Shown here one piece after another: positions 24,959 through 34,159 of a DNA stretch of 37,036 nucleotides. Both the position numbers and the translations under genes were made by a program. The notes under the pieces are model-generated. The model was not told the origin of the DNA. It searched no databases and was given only the letters and a program-made list of their open reading frames with translations. Position 1 is the first letter of the stretch. Every line of letters starts with the position of its first letter. This stretch comes from Brevundimonas abyssalis TAR-001 (GTDB taxonomy: Bacteria > Pseudomonadota > Alphaproteobacteria > Caulobacterales > Caulobacteraceae), in contig NZ_BATC01000023.1 in assembly GCF_000466985.1 (NCBI RefSeq), forward strand, positions 1-37,036, read 5' to 3'.

Positions 24959-26244
24959 CTACCGATAGATGGGGAAGCTGTGCGTCAGCTCCCGCACCTG
25001 CGCGGCCACGCCCGCAGCCACCGCCGTGTCCGCCTCGTCGCCGCCGTTCATGGACACGACCACATCGGCGATCCAGTGGCCGATCTGCCTGAACTCATCC
25101 TCGCCGAAGCCGCGCGTGGTGCCCGCCGGTGTTCCCAGCCGCACGCCCGAAGTGATGGTGAAGGGCGCGTCGTCGAACGGCACGCCGTTCTTGTTGCAGG
25201 TCATCAGCGCCTTCTCGAGCTCATGCTCGGTGGCCTTGCCGGTCACGCCCTTGGGCCGCAGGTCCACCAGCATCAGGTGGCTGTCGGTTCCGCCCGAGAC
25301 GATGGCCAGCCCCCGCTCCACCAGCACGTCGGCCATGGCCTGGGCGTTCTTGACCACCTGCTGCGCGTAACCCTTGAACTCGGGCTTCAGCGCCTCGCCG
25401 AAGGCCACGGCCTTGGCCGCGATCACATGCTCCAGCGGTCCGCCCTGCAGGCCGGGGAATACCGCCGAATTGATCTTCTTGGCGATGTCGCCGTCATTGG
25501 TCAGCACCATGCCGCCGCGCGGGCCGCGCAAGGTCTTGTGCGTCGTCGTGGTCACCACATGGGCGTGGGGGAGCGGATCGGGATAGGCGCCGCCCGCGAT
25601 CAGGCCCGCATAGTGGGCCATGTCGACCATCAGATACGCGCCGACCGAGTCCGCGATCTCGCGGAATTTCTTGAAGTCGATGTGGCGGGAATAGGCGCTG
25701 GCGCCGGCCAGGATCAGCTTGGGCTTCTCCCGTTCGGCCATCTCGGCGACGTTATCATAATCAATGAGATGGTCGTCTTTCCTCACCATATAGGTGACCG
25801 GGCGGAACCACTTGCCCGACTGGTTCGCCGGGCTGCCGTGGGTCAGGTGCCCGCCGCAGGCAGATCCATGCCGAGGAAGGTGTCGCCGGGCGTCAGCAGG
25901 GCCTGAAACACCGCCTGGTTGGCCTGGGCGCCCGAGTGCGGCTGCACATTGGCGAAGGCCGCGCCGAACAGCGTCTTCGCCCGCTCGCGCGCCAGGGTCT
26001 CGGTGATGTCCACATATTCGCAGCCGCCATAGTAGCGACGACCCGGATAGCCTTCCGCATACTTGTTGGTCAGGACGGAGCCCTGGGCCTCCAGCACCGC
26101 TTGCGAGACGATGTTCTCGGAGGCGATCAGCTCGATCTGCTCCTTCTGGCGGCCGAGCTCGCCCTGAATTCCCTTGAAGATCTCGGGATCGGCCTCGCGC
26201 AGGGATTGGGAGAAATAGGCGTCATGGACGAAGCGGGCGGTCAC
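24959..26244 (-). CDS. glyA: serine hydroxymethyltransferase (apparent frameshift)
   Basis: GlyA interconverts serine and glycine using PLP and tetrahydrofolate. The N-terminal part reads [40 protein letters not shown] and [15 protein letters not shown], up to LGMDL. The frame then shifts, and the PLP-site part ([20 protein letters not shown], with the Schiff-base lysine) and the remainder run to 24959. Adding one base near 25861 (CTGCC to CTGGCC) gives [20 protein letters not shown] and a 428-aa enzyme of normal length. Start GTG at 26244. It heads the glyA-nrdR-rib operon or is part of the longer hemA-to-thiL run. Confidence 0.92.
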
Positions 26245-26286
26245 GGGCGGCTCCGGAAATCAGGGGGCGGGAAGATGCCAGATGCT

Positions 26287-26505
26287 TTACGCCTTCCACC
26301 CCCGCCCCACAACATGTTGTGCCGCCGCACCCGCCAGGGCCCGCCGCAGCTTGCCGATGGCGATCCGCTCCAGATGCGCCCGCTCCTTCACCGGCCCTAC
26401 CGCCGAGGCCTCGGTCCCGGTCGCCGCATGGATGGCCGAGCATTTCAGATAGGCGCCGTTGCGCACGAATTCGACGATGACTTCCCCGAGATCACCGGTC
26501 CCCAT
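26287..26505 (-). CDS. small conserved protein upstream of glyA (DUF6898-like)
   Basis: The 72-aa protein begins GDLGEVIVEFVRNGAYLKCS, then AIHAATGTEASAVGP, and a helix VKERAHLERIAIGKLRRALA. A short beta-hairpin plus helix of this pattern, next to glyA, resembles a small alphaproteobacterial family I remember as DUF6898. The open frame extends upstream to 26706, but this overlaps the methyltransferase gene and is not conserved-looking. The ATG at 26505 begins five bases after the methyltransferase stop. Function unknown. Confidence 0.7.
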   Translation of the reverse strand: MGTGDLGEVIVEFVRNGAYLKCSAIHAATGTEASAVGPVKERAHLERIAIGKLRRALAGAAAQHVVGRGWKA

Positions 26506-26510
26506 CGGCC

Positions 26511-27221
26511 TCAATCCCACGACGGCGGGGCGACGCGCAGCGCGCCGAGCGACAGAGACGACGGCAGGTCCGCTTCGCTGGAGGCCATCACGAACCAGTT
26601 CAGACCCGGATGCGGCCACGGACAGGCGCGCGCGGCCAGTCCTGCCTCGGCGGCCAGGGCGATCACCTGGTCCGGATGGTAGGGCACGCAGGCCGGATAG
26701 GCCCACTCGACCGCGTCGGCGCCCGGCGCCGGGTCGCCCAGCAACAGATTGACCAGCACCAGCCCGCCCGGGGCGAGGCTTTCCGCGAAGGCCTTCAGCC
26801 CCCGCCGTGTCGCGTTCGGCCCTGTATGGGAAAAGACCGACTGGGCGATGATGAAGTCAAACCGCTCGCCGAACACATCGACCCGGTATTCGGCGTTATG
26901 GTCGAAGCGCGGCCGTTTCAGCGCGCGGATGTCGTCGCCCATCTCATGGGCGAAGCCCGCCTCGATCAGGTCGGCCTCCGGATCCACGCCGAAATAGCGG
27001 TCGGCCGCCAGATAGGGAATCGCCAGACGTCCCAGCCGCAGCGAGCCGCAGCCGAAATCCAGCAGGCGGTGGGTCTCGCGCAGCCCGAGCAGGAAAAGCA
27101 GGGCGAACTGGGACGCGCCCATCACGTCATAGCGCTGCGGCTGGCCCACATAGGCCCTGTGCGGCGCATGCCCCGGCATCGCCCGCGTCATGTCGTCGAT
27201 GCTGAACTGATCGCGTCGCAC
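26511..27221 (-). CDS. class I SAM-dependent methyltransferase
   Basis: The 236-aa protein has a Rossmann methyltransferase core: motif I LLDFGCGSLRLGRLAI (about 53-68), an acidic residue after strand 2 (YFGVDPEADLIEAG), motif IV FDFIIAQSVFSHTG and the LAPGGLVLVNLL strand. An N-terminal helix region (DQFSIDDMTRAMPGHAPHRA) may be a substrate cap. The substrate cannot be read from the sequence. It lies between hemA and glyA on the same strand, but this need not indicate a shared pathway. Confidence 0.85.
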   Translation of the reverse strand: MRRDQFSIDDMTRAMPGHAPHRAYVGQPQRYDVMGASQFALLFLLGLRETHRLLDFGCGSLRLGRLAIPYLAADRYFGVDPEADLIEAGFAHEMGDDIRALKRPRFDHNAEYRVDVFGERFDFIIAQSVFSHTGPNATRRGLKAFAESLAPGGLVLVNLLLGDPAPGADAVEWAYPACVPYHPDQVIALAAEAGLAARACPWPHPGLNWFVMASSEADLPSSLSLGALRVAPPSWD

Positions 27222-27275
27222 GGGCCCCTCCTCGCAGTGATCAGGGTCGGCCCGTCACGCGCGTCCCGTCAAGGG

Positions 27276-28502
27276 TCACGCCGCCTTGGGCATCCGCGCG
27301 ACGTTGCAGTGGGTCCACAGCTTGTCCATGGCCGCGACCAGGGCGTCCATCATGCCGTCGTCGTGGTTGGGCGACGGGGTGAAGCGCAGGCGCTCGGTCC
27401 CCTTGGGCACGGTGGGATAGTTGATCGGCTGCACATAGACGCCGAAGTCTTCCAGCAGCATGTCCGAGATCATCTTGCAGTGGACCGGATCGCCCACGTG
27501 CACCGGCACGATGTGGCTGACGCTGGGCAGGACGGGGATGCCCGCCTCGGCGAAGCGCGCCTTCAGGGTCTCGGCCCGCTCCTGATGGGCCGCGCGCAGG
27601 TCGGCGGCGCCCTTCAGGTGACGCACCGAGGCCAGCGCCCCCGCCGTCAGGGCCGGCGGCAGGCTGGTGGTGAAGATGAAGCCCGCGGCCCACGACCGCA
27701 CCGCATCGATGATCACGGCGTCGGCCGCGATGTAGCCGCCCATGACGCCCACGGCCTTGCCGAGGGTGCACTCGATGATGTCGATCTGGTCCAGCACGCC
27801 GTCGCGCTCGGCCACGCCCGCGCCGCGCTCTCCGTACAGGCCCACCGCGTGGACCTCGTCCAGATAGGTCATGGCGCCGTACTTCTGCGCCAGGGCGATG
27901 GTGCCGTGCAGGTCGGCGATGTCGCCGTCCATGGAATAGACGCTCTCGAAGGCGATCAGCTTGGGCGCATCGGCCGGCGCGGCCTGCAGCAGCGCTTCCA
28001 GATGCTCCAGATCGTTATGCGCGAAGATGTGCCGCTCGCAGCCGCCGTTGCGGATGCCCGCGATCATGGAGGCGTGGTTCAGCGAGTCGGAGAAGACGAT
28101 CAGCCCCGGCATGATCCGCTGCAGGGTGGTCAGGGTCGCCTCATTGGCCACATAGCCCGAGGTGAACAGCAGCGCCGCTTCCTTGTGGTGCCAGTCGGCC
28201 AGCTCGGCCTCCAGGTCCACGGCCCAGCGAGTGGTGCCGGAAATGTTGCGCGTGCCCCCGGCCCCGGCCCCGGCCTCGTCGATGGCCGCCTGCATGGCCT
28301 CAAGCACCACCGGGTGCTGACCCATGCCCAGATAGTCGTTGGAGCACCAGACCACCACGTCCTGCTCGGATCCGTCCTCGCGGCGGCGCACCGCCTTGGG
28401 GAATTGGCCGCGCACGCGCTTCAGGTCGGCAAAGACGCGGTAGCGCCCTTCCTTCTGGACCTGGTCGACGGCGTTCTGAAAGGCGGCCTTATAGTCAAAC
28501 AC
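27276..28502 (-). CDS. hemA: 5-aminolevulinate synthase
   Basis: This PLP enzyme joins glycine and succinyl-CoA to give 5-aminolevulinate, the first step of heme synthesis in alphaproteobacteria (Shemin pathway). The 408-aa protein shows [15 protein letters not shown] near 68-82, [13 protein letters not shown], the Schiff-base lysine region ([20 protein letters not shown]) and [11 protein letters not shown] at the C-terminus. The start is a GTG at 28502. A Fur/Irr-like palindrome lies about 100 bases upstream. Confidence 0.95.
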   Translation of the reverse strand: MFDYKAAFQNAVDQVQKEGRYRVFADLKRVRGQFPKAVRRREDGSEQDVVVWCSNDYLGMGQHPVVLEAMQAAIDEAGAGAGGTRNISGTTRWAVDLEAELADWHHKEAALLFTSGYVANEATLTTLQRIMPGLIVFSDSLNHASMIAGIRNGGCERHIFAHNDLEHLEALLQAAPADAPKLIAFESVYSMDGDIADLHGTIALAQKYGAMTYLDEVHAVGLYGERGAGVAERDGVLDQIDIIECTLGKAVGVMGGYIAADAVIIDAVRSWAAGFIFTTSLPPALTAGALASVRHLKGAADLRAAHQERAETLKARFAEAGIPVLPSVSHIVPVHVGDPVHCKMISDMLLEDFGVYVQPINYPTVPKGTERLRFTPSPNHDDGMMDALVAAMDKLWTHCNVARMPKAA

Positions 28503-28603
28503 GCTGACGGCTCGTTTTGATTATGATCGTCTGCTTCGCGTTTTGCTCCCCGCAGAACCGCGTGTCCACGAAAACCGGCGGACAAAAGGCCGCAACCCCT
28601 TAA

Positions 28604-28620
28604 TTGATAACGGTTCTCAA
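28604..28620 (-). promoter_or_regulatory. Fur/Irr-like operator candidate upstream of hemA
   Basis: The minus strand reads TTGAGAAC-C-GTTATCAA, a 17-bp palindrome with seven of eight arm positions matching. It covers the end of the upstream mmsB-type gene and lies 102 bases before the hemA start. The TTGA(G/T)AAC half-site is close to iron-responsive operators of the Fur family. HemA is a known target of iron or heme regulators in alphaproteobacteria. The identity of the protein is inferred. Confidence 0.45.
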
Positions 28621-29555
28621 TACCGTATCGACAGCATGGGCATCGGTTCAGGCGTCTTTGCGCGCTCCAGGCTGTCCAGATCCCCGCGCAGAAACTGCAG
28701 CATGGCCGAGAAGTCCCGCCCGCCGTATCCCAGCCGGTCGAACAGGGCGTACATGGCCTCGGCCTGGGTCCCCAGCGGCGTGGACGCCCCGGCCTTGGCC
28801 GCCGCGTCCTGGGCCAGCTTCAGGTCCTTCAGCATCATGGCCGTGGCGAATCCGCCCTCGTAGCCGCGATTGGAGGGCGCCGTCGGCACCGGGCCGGGCC
28901 AAGGATAATAGCTGGTCACGCTCCAGCACTGCCCCGAGGACTTGGACGCGATCTCGAAGAACCGCTCGGGCTCCAGTCCCAGCCGCTCGGCCAGGGCGAT
29001 GGCTTCGCAGGTGCCGATCATGGAGATGCCCAGCAGCATGTTGTTGCAGATTTTGGCCGCCTGCCCCGCCCCGTGGTCGCCGGCGCGGATGGTGATCCGG
29101 CTCATGGGCTCCAGCGCCGCCTCGACCCGGGCCAGCACCGCCTCGTCGCAGCCGACCATGAAGGCCAGGGTCCCCGCCTCCGCCGCCGCCGTGCCCCCCG
29201 ACACCGGCGCGTCCGCAAAGGCGTAGCCCGCCTCCTGCGCCAGCCCCGCCACCTTGCGGGCGGTGTCCACGTCGATGGTGGAGCAATCGACCAGCAGGGC
29301 CGAGGTCGGCGCCGCGCCGATCACCTGCTCGGCATAGACCTTCATCACATGAGGCCCGGCGGGCAGCATGGTGATGACCACGTCCGCATCCTTGACCGCC
29401 TCCACCACCGAGGTCGCGGCGAGGCAGCCCGCAGCCTTGGCCCGGTCCAGCGCCTCGGTGGACAGGTCGAACGCCGTCACCGTTCGCCCGGCCTTGGCCT
29501 GATTAGCCGCCATGCCGCCGCCCATGTTGCCCAGGCCGATGAATGCGATCTTCAT
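28617..29555 (-). CDS. mmsB: 3-hydroxyisobutyrate dehydrogenase
   Basis: The 312-aa protein belongs to the beta-hydroxyacid dehydrogenase family. It has the NAD loop IAFIGLGNMGGGMAANQAKAG at the N-terminus, the substrate segment DAPVSGGTAAAEAGTLAFMV (about 117-136) and the catalytic-lysine helix GAGQAAKICNNMLLGISMIG. The FSAMLQFLRG ending and the TYYPWPGP-like stretch (SYYPWPGPVP) are typical of the valine-degradation enzyme. Start ATG 29555; upstream frame to 29669 lacks family similarity. It stands alone here, without other valine-degradation genes. Confidence 0.88.
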   Translation of the reverse strand: MKIAFIGLGNMGGGMAANQAKAGRTVTAFDLSTEALDRAKAAGCLAATSVVEAVKDADVVITMLPAGPHVMKVYAEQVIGAAPTSALLVDCSTIDVDTARKVAGLAQEAGYAFADAPVSGGTAAAEAGTLAFMVGCDEAVLARVEAALEPMSRITIRAGDHGAGQAAKICNNMLLGISMIGTCEAIALAERLGLEPERFFEIASKSSGQCWSVTSYYPWPGPVPTAPSNRGYEGGFATAMMLKDLKLAQDAAAKAGASTPLGTQAEAMYALFDRLGYGGRDFSAMLQFLRGDLDSLERAKTPEPMPMLSIRY

Positions 29556-29657
29556 GTGCGTCTCTCCCTCACAGTTCTTGGGCCCGGACTTAGACTCATC
29601 GCGCCCGGATCGCCAGCGTGGCCAGGCGTCGCCCAGGCGGGGATTCGCCGGAAATAC

Positions 29658-29685
29658 TTGACTTTTCACTGTGGATTTCTATATC
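29658..29685 (+). promoter_or_regulatory. probable promoter of the DEAD-box helicase gene
   Basis: TTGACT (29658-29663) and TATATC (29680-29685) are 16 bases apart, 108 bases before the chosen start. This leaves a sizeable 5' leader, as often found in cold- or stress-regulated helicase genes. Confidence 0.55.
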
Positions 29686-29792
29686 CGGGCCAACAGTTCG
29701 GGACAGGTCTGGCGAATTCGCGCCGCCCGCTCGCCCAATGAGGGGCGGTTCCGTGCGTCATGAGTCTGAAAAGACTCCCCATCACGAGTTAC

Positions 29793-31432
29793 ATGACCGA
29801 ATTCTCCAAACTGGGCCTTTCGCCCACGACCCTTCAGGCGGTCGCCGACACCGGCTACACCACCGCCACCCCCATTCAGGAACAGGCCATCCCCGTGGCC
29901 CTCGCCGGACGCGACGTTCTGGGCATCGCCCAGACCGGCACCGGCAAGACCGCGGCCTTCACCCTGCCGATGGTGGATCGCCTCGGCTCCGGCCGCGCCC
30001 GGGCCCGCATGCCCCGCGCCCTGGTTCTCGCCCCCACCCGCGAACTGGCGGACCAGGTGGCCGAGAGCTTCGGCAAATACGCCAGGGGCACCAAGCTCAA
30101 CTGGGCGCTGCTGATCGGCGGCGTCTCCATGGGCGAACAGGTGGCCTTGCTGGACAAGGGTGTGGACGTCCTGATCGCCACCCCCGGCCGTCTGCTGGAC
30201 CTGTTCGAGCGGGGCAAGATCCTGCTGACCGGCGTCGAGATCATGGTCGTCGACGAAGCCGACCGCATGCTGGACATGGGCTTCATCCCGGACATCGAGC
30301 GCATCTTCAAGCTGACGCCGCCGCGCCGCCAGACCCTGTTCTTCTCGGCCACCATGCCGCCCGAGATCACCCGTCTGACGCAACAGTTCCTCAAGGATCC
30401 CACCCGGATCGAGGCCTCGCGTCCGGCCATGACCGCCGACACCATCGCCCAGTATCTGGTGCGGATCCCCTCCAGCGACCCCAAGGCCAAGCGCACCGCC
30501 TTGCGCGCCCTGGTGGGCCGCGAGGACGTCAAGAACGGCATCGTCTTCTGCAACCGCAAATCCGAAGTGGACGTGGTCGCCAAGTCGCTCAAGCAGCACG
30601 GCTTCGACGCCGCGCCGATCCACGGCGATCTGGACCAGTCCCTGCGCACCAAGACCCTGGCGTCGTTCCGCTCGGGCGAACTCAAGCTGCTGGTGGCCTC
30701 CGACGTTGCCGCGCGCGGCTGGACATCCCGGACGTCAGCCACGTCTTCAACTACGACGTCTCGCACCACGCCGACGACTATGTGCACCGCATCGGCCGCA
30801 CCGGCCGCGCGGGCAAGAAGGGTCAGACCTTCATGATCGTCACCCCGTCCGACGACAAGTCGCTGGATAAGGTGCTGAAGCTGATCAAGATGGACCCGGA
30901 AGAGCTGACTCTGGACATCGACTGGTCCGGCGTCGGTTCGGGCGGCTCCGCGCGCGGCGGCCGCAAGACGCCTGAGCGAGCCGAGCGCAAGGCCCCGGAG
31001 CGGACCGAACGCAAGGCGCCCGAGCAGACCGAGCAGGCCGAGAAGCCCCAGCGCAGCCGGGGCGGACGCCGCAGCCGGTCGGAGCCCGCTGTCGAAGCGG
31101 CCGCCGCGCCGGTCGACGCGACCGCGCCCGAACCTGTCGCCGCCGCCCCCGCTGAACAGACCGAAAAGCCGCGCCGCACCCGCAGTCGCCGCGGATCCAA
31201 TAGCGAAGCTGCGCCCGTCGCGGCGGGCGTTCCCGCCGTGTCCGCACCGGTTCCTGCTTCAGCGGCCGCTGCGCCCGCAGCCGCCGTCGCGGTTCAGGAG
31301 CCCCAGCTGACCCAGGCCGAGCGCCGCGGCGGCCGCAAGGGCAAGAGCGACGACCAGGCGCCCGCCAAGGGTTCCGGTTTCGGCGACGATGTCCCCGCCT
31401 TCCTGCGTCGCCCTGTCCCGGTTTCGTCCTGA
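29793..31432 (+). CDS. DEAD-box RNA helicase with long basic low-complexity tail (apparent frameshift)
   Basis: ATP-dependent RNA helicase of the RhlE/DeaD type. Motifs in order: Q motif ([14 protein letters not shown]), [56 protein letters not shown] and [10 protein letters not shown]. The frame breaks between the last two. Adding one base near 30719 (GGCTGG to GGCCTGG) gives [18 protein letters not shown] and a 546-aa protein. The tail from about residue 390 is low-complexity: Glu/Arg/Lys repeats ([20 protein letters not shown]), basic SRGGRRSRS blocks, Ala/Pro stretches and a closing [14 protein letters not shown]. Start chosen at [10 protein letters not shown]; an ATG at 29760 would add 11 residues. 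Confidence 0.92.
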
Positions 31433-31516
31433 AATAACGCCGGTCCTTAACCTCGTCCTTACCTGGCGAACCTAGGGTTTCTCCGGCGCTGAACGGGTGC
31501 AGGAGACGGGACCAGT

Positions 31517-32578
31517 ATGACGGCACAGGTTGAAACAACGCTGCGCGGACCCGAGGCCTTCTCCCTTGCGCGTCAGGCGCTCGAGGCCATGGAAGCCGCC
31601 GGCGTCTGGCCGACGCCGCTCAATTTCGAGCTCTGGATCCACTACATCGGCACTCCCGAAAGCCCGTTGAGCCGTGAGATGAAACGGCTGATGGAGCTCG
31701 GCACGCCCTTCACCGAGGACATCAGCGAGATGCTGATGTCCGAATATCTGCCGCGCGGCCGTCTCAGCGATGAGATCCGCGACGCCGGCCTGATGCTGAA
31801 CCGCGAGCTCAACAATGTGGCCGAGGTCATCGCCTCCGCACAGTCGTCCCAGGCTGAATACGGCCAGACCCTCGCCGAGGCCGGCGCCAGCATGGAGACG
31901 TCGCTCGCACCCGAAGAGATCAAGCGGCTGGTCGGCGACCTGACCACCGCCACCAGCAAGGTGCACCTGGAGAACGCCACCCTCGAGAAGCGCCTCGAGG
32001 CCTCCACCCGCGAAGTGGCCCAGCTGCGGCAGCATCTGGAGCAGGTCCGGCGCGACGCCATGACCGACGCCCTGACCAATCTGGCCAACCGCAAGGCGTT
32101 CGACGAGGAGTTGGACCGCGCCTGCGCGGCAGCGGGCGACAAGGCCCCCCTCACCCTGGCGGTGCTCGACATCGACCACTTCAAGAGCTTCAACGACACT
32201 TGGGGCCATCAGACCGGCGACCAGGTGCTGCGCTATGTGGCCAGTGTACTGGGCCGGACCCTGCGCAGCCCCCGCGTGGCCGCCCGCTACGGCGGCGAGG
32301 AATTCACCCTGCTGTTTCCCGGCGAAACCGCCCGCATGGTCGAAACCGTCCTCAACACGATCCGCGAGGAGATCGCCTCGCGCAGCCTGCGCCGCCGCTC
32401 CACCAATGACGATCTGGGCGCGGTCACCGTCTCCATCGGCCTGGCCCAGAAGCTGCCCGGCGACACGGCCGTCGCCCTGATGGGCCGCGCCGACGAGGCG
32501 CTCTATGCGTCCAAGCACGCCGGCCGCAACCGCGTCACCTGCGCCACGAAACTGCCGCGCTCGGCCAGAGCCGCCTAG
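31517..32578 (+). CDS. GGDEF diguanylate cyclase (DgcB-like), no I-site
   Basis: The 353-aa soluble protein makes the second messenger c-di-GMP. The GGDEF domain covers about residues 175-340, with DALTNLANRKAF, LDIDHFKSFNDTWGHQTGD and the active-site GGEEF at 259-263. The feedback I-site position reads RSPR (250-253) instead of RxxD, so product inhibition is probably absent. Ahead of it lies a helical region with a likely coiled coil (about 140-180). The N-terminal segment (FSLARQALEAMEAAGVWPTPLNFELW) has no sensory domain. The layout resembles Caulobacter DgcB as I remember it. The start ATG is preceded by GGAGACGGG. Confidence 0.88.
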   Translation: MTAQVETTLRGPEAFSLARQALEAMEAAGVWPTPLNFELWIHYIGTPESPLSREMKRLMELGTPFTEDISEMLMSEYLPRGRLSDEIRDAGLMLNRELNNVAEVIASAQSSQAEYGQTLAEAGASMETSLAPEEIKRLVGDLTTATSKVHLENATLEKRLEASTREVAQLRQHLEQVRRDAMTDALTNLANRKAFDEELDRACAAAGDKAPLTLAVLDIDHFKSFNDTWGHQTGDQVLRYVASVLGRTLRSPRVAARYGGEEFTLLFPGETARMVETVLNTIREEIASRSLRRRSTNDDLGAVTVSIGLAQKLPGDTAVALMGRADEALYASKHAGRNRVTCATKLPRSARAA

Positions 32579-32586
32579 TCTGGGCC

Positions 32587-33381
32587 GTGAATCACGGCCA
32601 AGGTCGCGGCATGCGCAGTCTCGCCTTCGCCCTCGCCTACTGGCCCCTGTCGATCCTCCACACCCTGGGGGCCGCCTTCGCCGCCCTGACGCCCGGGCGC
32701 GGCCTCGTCCGGGGCGTGATCCGCAGCTATGTGCGCTCCATGGTCTGGGCCATGCGCGTCCTGGCGGGCATCCGCATCCAGGTGCGCGGCAGGGATCGCC
32801 TGCCCGACGGCGCCTTCATCCTGGCCTGCAAGCACCAGTCCTGGGGCGACGGCTTTTCCATCTACAACCAGTTCGACGACCTGGCCTTCGTCACCGGGGA
32901 CCATCTGGAGCGGTTTCCGCTGCTGGGCACGGTGCTGCGCAAGCTGGGCGCCATCGTGGTCAACAACTGCGGCGGTCACGAAGCCCGCAAGGCTCTCGCC
33001 ACCCGCGCCGCCGAGGCCCACGCCGAGGGCCGCAGGATCCTGATCTATCCCGAGGGCAATCTGGCGAAGGTGGGCGAGAAGTACCGTTACCGCTCCGGCG
33101 TCTGGCACATGTACCGCGACTTCCAGATGCCGGTGGTCCCCGTGGCCACAAACCTCGGCCTGTTCTGGCCGCAGGAGGCGTACGAGAAGCACCCCGGAAC
33201 CGCGACCCTGGAGTTTCTCGACCCCATCCCGCTGGGGCTGGGCAAGGACGAATTCATGGCCCGGCTGGAAGCCGCCGTCGAAACCCGCACCGCCGAGCTG
33301 GTGGCCGAAGCCACCGGCGACCCCGTCACCCCCGCTGTTCAGGTTCTCACGCCGGATGAGGCGCGGCGTACGGCTGCCTAG
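32587..33381 (+). CDS. plsC: 1-acyl-sn-glycerol-3-phosphate acyltransferase (PlsC type)
   Basis: The 264-aa protein belongs to the PlsC acyltransferase family that makes phosphatidic acid. It has an N-terminal membrane helix (about 12-32), the catalytic HX4D motif in ACKHQSWGDGF, the ILIYPEGNL substrate motif and VPVATNLGLFWP near the C-terminus. It begins nine bases after the diguanylate cyclase gene and probably shares its transcript. Its stop codon shares four bases (CTAG) with the stop of the converging sufA gene. Other PlsC-like acyltransferase roles are possible. Confidence 0.85.
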   Translation: MNHGQGRGMRSLAFALAYWPLSILHTLGAAFAALTPGRGLVRGVIRSYVRSMVWAMRVLAGIRIQVRGRDRLPDGAFILACKHQSWGDGFSIYNQFDDLAFVTGDHLERFPLLGTVLRKLGAIVVNNCGGHEARKALATRAAEAHAEGRRILIYPEGNLAKVGEKYRYRSGVWHMYRDFQMPVVPVATNLGLFWPQEAYEKHPGTATLEFLDPIPLGLGKDEFMARLEAAVETRTAELVAEATGDPVTPAVQVLTPDEARRTAA

Positions 33382-33764
33382 CCTTTCGCGGGAATGATGG
33401 TGACGCTCTCGCCGCACCCGCAGGCGTCGGTCTCGTTCGGATTGCGGAAGACGAATTTCGACGCCAGCTTCGAGGTCTCGTAGTCGATCTCGGTCCCGAT
33501 CAGGAACAGCACCGCCTTGGGATCGATCAGGATGGTGACGCCCTTGTCCTCCACCACCTCGTCCAGCGGCTCTACCGCCTCGGCATAGGCGAAGGTGTAT
33601 TCCTGCCCCGCGCAGCCGCCGTTCTTCACCCCCACGCGCAGGCCCACATAAGGCTGCTCGGCCTTGGCCATAATCGCCTTGACGCGCGCGGCGGCGGCGT
33701 CCGTCAGGGTGACGGCCTTGGGGCGCGGGCGGCGCGGACGGGCGGTGGTCTGGAGTTCGGTCAT
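33378..33764 (-). CDS. sufA: SufA/IscA-type iron-sulfur carrier
   Basis: The 128-aa A-type carrier delivers iron-sulfur clusters to target proteins. Three conserved cysteines are present: one in VKNGGCAGQEYTF and two in ETDACGCGESV near the C-terminus. An arginine- and proline-rich N-terminal extension (TTARPRRPRPK) precedes the core LTDAAAARVKAIM. The ATG at 33764 shares one base with the sufT stop (TGATG). It is the last gene of the suf operon. Confidence 0.92.
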   Translation of the reverse strand: MTELQTTARPRRPRPKAVTLTDAAAARVKAIMAKAEQPYVGLRVGVKNGGCAGQEYTFAYAEAVEPLDEVVEDKGVTILIDPKAVLFLIGTEIDYETSKLASKFVFRNPNETDACGCGESVTIIPAKG

Positions 33765-34159
33765 CAGAACATGTTCAGTTGCAGCTTGGCCTCGTCGCTC
33801 ATGCGCGAGGGGTCCCACGGCGGGTCGAACACCAGATTGGCGCGGGCCGACTTGATGCCCGGAACCGTCCGCACCGCGTCTTCCACCCAGCCGGGCATCT
33901 CGCCGGCCACCGGGCAGCCCGGCGCGGTCAGGGTCATCTCCACTACCACGTCCCGGTCGTCGGACACGTCCACCTTGTAGATCAGGCCCAGCTCATAGAT
34001 GTCGACCGGGATTTCCGGATCGAACACGGTCTTCAGCGCCGTGACCAGCTCGTCGGTCAGGCGGTCCAGTTCGGCCTGGTCCAGGGCGGCCGTCTTCGGC
34101 GCGTCCCAGGCCTCGGCGAAGGTGGCGTTATCGGTGATCGGCTTGTCGTCCATGGTCAT
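33764..34159 (-). CDS. sufT: SufT-type iron-sulfur assembly protein (DUF59/MIP18)
   Basis: The 131-aa protein is a DUF59 (MIP18-like) protein with the core LVTALKTVFDPEIPVDIYEL, GLIYKVDVSDD, TLTAPGCPVAGEMPGWVEDA (with the conserved cysteine) and VFDPPWDPSRMSDEAKLQL. These proteins assist cluster maturation with SufBCDS. It lies between sufS and sufA, and its ATG falls in the TGATG junction with the repaired sufS stop. Confidence 0.92.
   Translation of the reverse strand: MTMDDKPITDNATFAEAWDAPKTAALDQAELDRLTDELVTALKTVFDPEIPVDIYELGLIYKVDVSDDRDVVVEMTLTAPGCPVAGEMPGWVEDAVRTVPGIKSARANLVFDPPWDPSRMSDEAKLQLNMF

Noticed and set aside
23262..26286. FMN or glycine riboswitch in the rib and glyA region
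   Set aside because: Genes overlap or are separated by fewer than 45 bases, leaving no room for a riboswitch.
15228..30722. All deletions caused by Dcm-type CCWGG methylation
   Set aside because: Only yceD, hppA and the helicase sites fit CCTGG; the other sites do not, so a general short G/C-run effect is more likely.
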